Source of the DNA: Parasponia andersonii
Lineage: Eukaryota > Streptophyta > Magnoliopsida > Rosales > Cannabaceae
Direction of reading: 5' to 3'
Length of the DNA stretch: 64,000 nt
Assembly: GCA_002914805.1 (NCBI GenBank)
Contig: JXTB01000337.1
Span: 305,356-369,355 of the forward strand
Shown: positions 59,401-64,000 of the stretch, piece by piece
Layout: each line of letters starts with the position of its first letter
Position numbering within the stretch: position 1 is the first letter of the stretch
Program-made: the position numbers and the translations under genes
The notes under the pieces: generated by a model
Database searches by the model: none
The model's input: the letters and a program-made list of their open reading frames with translations, nothing else
What the model was told of the DNA's origin: nothing

Positions 59401-61874
59401 AAATGGATTAAAGTAATCAATTCTGATGATTGTGGTGATTATTATGAGAGATATAATGAGACAGAACATAATCTTAAACCTTTTACAAAATTTTTCTTAG
59501 AATATAATATTAATTGGCATTATGGATAATAATTAGATATCTTGGATACTATATTATTGCAAAAGGGTATAGATCACATGTTTCTTGATATTATGTTATA
59601 TCATTTGAAGATTGATTTATAATAATTCATACATAATTAAAGGATTATAGATTTGATTATCCATCTCATACCACCATAATAATTTAATCAGATAAAGTTG
59701 TCAATTTTATTGATGTTTCTGGTACAAGTTAGGGGCTATGGAAGATTTTATTTGATGAGGAATAATCTATTTTATTATCTCTATTTTTGTTATTTCCACT
59801 ATAATTATTGGCCCTATGATTGATCAGAAACATATAGTTAATCATGTTATATCCATTGACCAAGTGATACTAATAACTCCATATGTAAATAAAAAGATAT
59901 GTATCTTTTGAGGAGATATGTATCTTCTAAGGAGATTATGGTGATTTAATATATATGTAATATTTCAAGACTTTACAATTTATTAGTAGAAACATGAGTT
60001 TGACATTAATTATACCGTAGCAATCCTCAAATCTTATTATGGATGACATCATGAATAGTGAGATAAATTCTAAGTCGTATAGAAATATAGGGCTTGGTTA
60101 AATTTGACAATGATTGTTAACCCATTAGATCAATATAAATATTTCAGACTAAGCACAATTATGAGGTTTAAAGTGAAAAATATAAGGTTTAAAGTGAAAA
60201 GTATAAGTAAGATTTCAGGTTAAATGTTTTGGCAAACTTTTTCAATTATTTCTACTAAAGATACTAATTAATTTTACGAGAGTTTATGCTATTTTGACTT
60301 AGAACTTCATCAAGTAGATATGAGAACTGTAATTATGATTAAATATCGAGTGTTTACATGATTATACCGATTGGTTTTAGGATAGTTGGTTATGAACACC
60401 TGGTTTATAAGATCCATAATTTTGTTTATGGATTGAAATTGATATCAAAATAGTGGTATTACAAATTTGATGGGATTGTCACTATTAGTATTTATAGAGA
60501 ATATTGTTGATCAATGTGTATATATTAAGGTCAATAGGAGTAATTACATATTTATGGTTTTTATATGTTAATATTATTCTCGCATTTAATGATTCTGACA
60601 TGATATTTGAGACAAATAATTGTTAATTAGCCATACAAATATGAAGAATCTTAGAGAAGTCTCGTATGTTCTAAGTATATATGTCCTTTATGATTACACT
60701 AATGGCATCTTGGATTGTCTCAAAGAATTGACCTTGATCAAATTTCTTAAAAAAGCCTTTTTTGGAATATTATTCTCCTTAGAAAGTACTAATTCCAGAA
60801 TGTGACAGATTATAAAAGGCCAAAAGTTCATTAGATGATATTGAGAGATATCAAATAAAATCAGTCCCTATGTATCTATTGTTAGTAAACTTATGTATAT
60901 ACTCAAGTACGTATATGCAATGATCTTGTTATTTGTTGCGGGCATGCCAGTTAGGTAACTGAGTGATCCTTTTGGGTACTCAGGATCTTATGCTATGATT
61001 GATTCATCAGCAAACCAATATTTTGAACATGGTCTATTTTTTTGCGTTGAGATTGTAGGTTGTATGGATGAGAAAAGTTCATCTCTGTTTATATTATTAT
61101 GATGGTAGGAGGGGTTGTTTCGTATTTTAGTGTTAGTCAGATACTCACGGCTACCTCGCCCATCGAGGCAGAGTTTTGTGGTCTGTTATAAGACTACTTT
61201 TTATACAATATGATTGTGAAATTTTGTTTCAGTATTCAGAGTAGTTGACTCTGTTTTAAGATTGTTGAAATATTTATGATTATGATTCAACAGTTATATC
61301 TTTCTCTTAAAATTTGAGGAGCACTACTAGCTCTAATCGTATTAATATACAATTCTTATTTATCAGAGAGAAAGTTATAGAATCTTCATTCCTATTAAGA
61401 ACACGTCTATAGACAATATATTGTTGAATTCACTACAAAATGTTGACCTTATGTGTATTTTGAAAGCATAGATTCCATGTGGGATTATTGAGAGCCTTAG
61501 TTGTATTGAGCTAGTAGGAGTTTATCGCCATCTAGGTATGATGAACATATTAGTGATTGATGTAGATTGTTTATAATACATGTATGGTATGGATTCTAGT
61601 TACTTTTTATGATGTGTGCACAGATGTTTAGTTGGTACGTAAAATGTTGATTAGAGACATTCAGTTTTAGTCTCAATATATGTATTATTAGTAGATCTAT
61701 ATATGAGAGTTGTCGTTATGTTTTTGTAAACCTCTAGTGCTTGATTATGTATGGCACTTGTATCCTATCGATTCAGCATTATGCATGATTAGTTTGGTAT
61801 AAGAGATTCTTGTGTTTAGAGAATTATAGTCAAGTGAGTATTTATTGTATAATTATACTATCCAAGTGGGAGAA

Positions 61875-62360
61875 TATTGGAAAGTTTTATATGGGCTAAT
61901 ATACTCATTGACAGCTCACTATATGTCTCAATTAAAGTACGTAATAGACAACTGTGTGAATATATATTATTATGCATGGTATTACTAATTGGACCAGATG
62001 AACATTTATTGATTAACTGGCAAGAGACCCAAGGACTCACTCACTCACAATATCTTGATCAACCCATTTGGCTAAGACACCTCTCTTACCACTTGAACAA
62101 TGCTACATAGGCCCATTTTTGATATAGTCGTAGCATGAGAAGAGCCATGAAATCCTCTTCCATCCATCATTTCTTGTTGATCTTATAGGATGACAGTGGA
62201 GAACATGAAACGCTCAAGTTTTTAGAAAGTTAATGAGGTAATCTCTACTCTAACATATTTGATATACTCAATTTTCAATAGTAAATATTTATGGTTTGAA
62301 TATTTGGATGAGCTACACTTTGTGTATTGACTCATCAATATTGATTTATTAAAACTACCA
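61875..62360 (+). repeat. Right LTR of the 55.9-kb copia
   Basis: Follows the purine tract at 61,861-61,874 and matches the left LTR over nearly all its length. The right edge is approximate, near CTACCAGTTTGG, and I did not find a target duplication. Confidence 0.65.
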
Positions 62361-62734
62361 GTTTGGTCATGAGAACGACATGCAGTAAGACAATCTAGCA
62401 ACAAGTTTAACAACTTTGTAATGTTTATGTAGACAAGATGCTCTCATTGTTAAAATTTAAAAGAGACGACATTCCATTTTGGCGCCTAGAGTTAATTACT
62501 TTTAATAAAGCAAAACTAACTTCTTGTTTCTGATTAATTTATATTAAGTTTCACAAATATGTTTATTTCACCCCCCACCAAAAAAAAAAGTTTCACATAT
62601 ATATTCTAACTCAAATTAAGTTTTATCACAGTTTTGAGAGATCTGAACTTTCGAGTTGATACTTTCTACTTCCATTTTTCATTAAACTATATTTCATGAC
62701 TTATCACGTACATGAATTAGTTGTGTTCCCGTTG

Positions 62735-63080
62735 TGGATATGTTCTAGCAGCTTGTTCTTTACGATTACGAGGATCCTTTTCAATTGAAACTTCAGAACT
62801 CCAAGCTTTTCGTTATGGTCTGCTCTTGGCTTTGGAATGGGGTGTCCCTGTTGCTATGATTGAATGTGATGCTCAAAGATTATCACCGGTTTGAATTCTT
62901 GATCCCTTGGGTGATCTTAATCGAATTTATTCTGATGTGAAGTCCTTGCTTCATTTGATCAATTATGGCTCTTGTTATTTTATTTCAAAAATAGAAATAA
63001 AGTAGCCTACTTATTGGCAAATAGGACTTCTAATTCGTTTGGTGACATGATTGTTGTCCTTTATTTTTGTCTTTTTATAT
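62735..63080 (+). pseudogene. RNase H-like (RVT_3) fragment of LINE type
   Basis: Reads ETSELQAFRYGLLLALEWGV, PVAMIECDAQ, then DLNRIYSDVKSLL and, in another frame, NRNKVAYLLANRTSNSFGD. This is the C-terminal half of a plant RNase H-like domain: E in the helix, D in ECD, and a late NKVA-LA helix. Such fragments come from LINEs or host genes derived from them. It has a TGA after RLSPV (about 62,893) and a frame change in the A/T run near 62,985, so it is dead. No LINE reverse transcriptase or 5' part is present nearby. Confidence 0.65.
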
Positions 63081-63089
63081 AATTGATGA

Positions 63090-64000
63090 TATCAGTTATT
63101 AAAAATCACCCTTCTCCTTTCGGGGAAAAAAAAAGGAATTAATTGTGTCCCGTGACATTAAAGAAATAAATCGTTCTAAGTTTTTCTTGAAATTCAAACG
63201 GAGTATAGCATAGGAGTCGAAATTTTCTACTACACGGTAAATTAAAATGTGTCATTGTACCACCTCCAAAGTCCAATCCTTCTACCAATAGTGTCGCACA
63301 AACAATGTGCATGTATGACAGTTGTCGTCCGTATGGTATGGGCCGCGAAGGAGAAGCTCCTCCAAGGTTCTAAGCTAATATATCGAACGTTGTCACCATC
63401 ACCGTGTGTACTAATTTAAGATTGTGTGTACATATATATACTGCAAAGCTGTTCTCGAACAGTATATGCTTTCTACTTATATTTTCAATTATTGAAATCC
63501 AATAATTTCATAGCACATGATCTTCCCCAGCAAATCTATTCTTGCATATTAAAATGTTTGGTTCTAAATCCCCCCCCAAAGCACATGACCTAAACCTCAC
63601 AATAATCTTATACTGATCCTGGTTTTGTTTCCTTCAGCACATGCTCTAATAAGACAACCATATCCTAGAGCCGAGATTTATGACCATTTTTATTACTCGT
63701 AAGGCATATGATTAGAGAGTGAGAGTTCTTAAAACATATTATTATAATTTCACTACCTTCCAAAAAGAATGATTTTAATGTTAATTTGAACTCTTATTTC
63801 GCTTCATTTACAAAAGGAAAATAAATTAAAAACAAGAATAACAAGCCATAATTCACTTGATACAAATAACCAAAATCTGAATGGTTGTCCTTACTTTTAA
63901 GTACCCACGAAAGAAAAACTAGAAGGACAATAAGTTTGGCCTCCTACTAGGTAACTAGTTCCATGGAATGTGACCAAATTAGTGACAAGAGAAGAAAATA
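63090..64000. other. Right end of the window, no gene seen
   Basis: AT-rich DNA with short C and A runs (for example at 63,571). I see no ORF, repeat or RNA gene I can support. Confidence 0.6.

Larger units (their letters stand above)
55861..62360 (+). mobile_element. Ty1/copia fossil, separate from the nest
   Basis: The left LTR is about 55,861-56,490 and the right LTR about 61,875-62,360, with the purine tract CCAAGTGGGAGA just before the right LTR. A decayed primer-binding site (ATTGGTCTTAGGTTG) follows the left LTR. Integrase remains lie at about 59,265-59,600, with reverse-transcriptase and RNase H remains after them. LTRs differ at about 13% of one 69-base stretch, so it is older than N1 and N2. 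Badly broken, many breaks. Confidence 0.7.

Overview
This window is nuclear DNA of a flowering plant, most likely a eudicot. The evidence is a 16-exon gene with AT-rich introns, a plant-type class III small heat-shock gene, nested Ty1/copia elements, a Mutator-like element with a Ulp1-type gene, and many microsatellites. I cannot name the species. There are no bacterial features, tRNA, rRNA or CRISPR that I could support.

Layout. (1) 141-9,340 is the genic part. A complete CEBPZ/NOC1 (Mak21) ribosome-biogenesis gene (+, 141-6,673) faces, tail to tail, an intact class III small heat-shock protein gene (-, 7,382-7,955) with two near-consensus heat-shock elements upstream. An orphan short ORF lies at 9,245. 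(2) 10,180-34,601 is a nest of copia fossils. An oldest element is split by a second one (LTR starts at 11,055 and 30,151), and that one is split by a youngest, minus-strand one (21,133-29,881, with a clean 5-bp target duplication ATAAG). Hand-compared LTR divergence rises from inner to outer, as nesting predicts. (3) 34,690-37,930 holds a foldback element of about 800 bp, an LTR-like piece, small duplications and a decayed cystatin-like gene. (4) About 38,000-51,640 is a decayed Mutator-like element of the Kaonashi/VANDAL kind. It has a DUF1985-Ulp1 gene reading right, a mudrA transposase reading left, and a striking density of a short motif (TGGTWYAT) in its non-coding DNA. (5) 51,890-53,990 holds microsatellites, a triplicated cystatin-like exon and an orphan, decayed copy of the heat-shock promoter and leader. 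(6) 55,861-62,360 is another old copia element. (7) The right end has an RNase H fragment of LINE type and little else.

Functionally, only the CEBPZ-like and sHSP genes look intact. The most interesting system is the Mutator-like element: DUF1985 is, to my knowledge, the domain of the VANC anti-silencing proteins of Arabidopsis VANDAL elements, which bind short motifs repeated in their own element's non-coding DNA. The TGGTWYAT array could be the target set of such a protein here; that link is inference.
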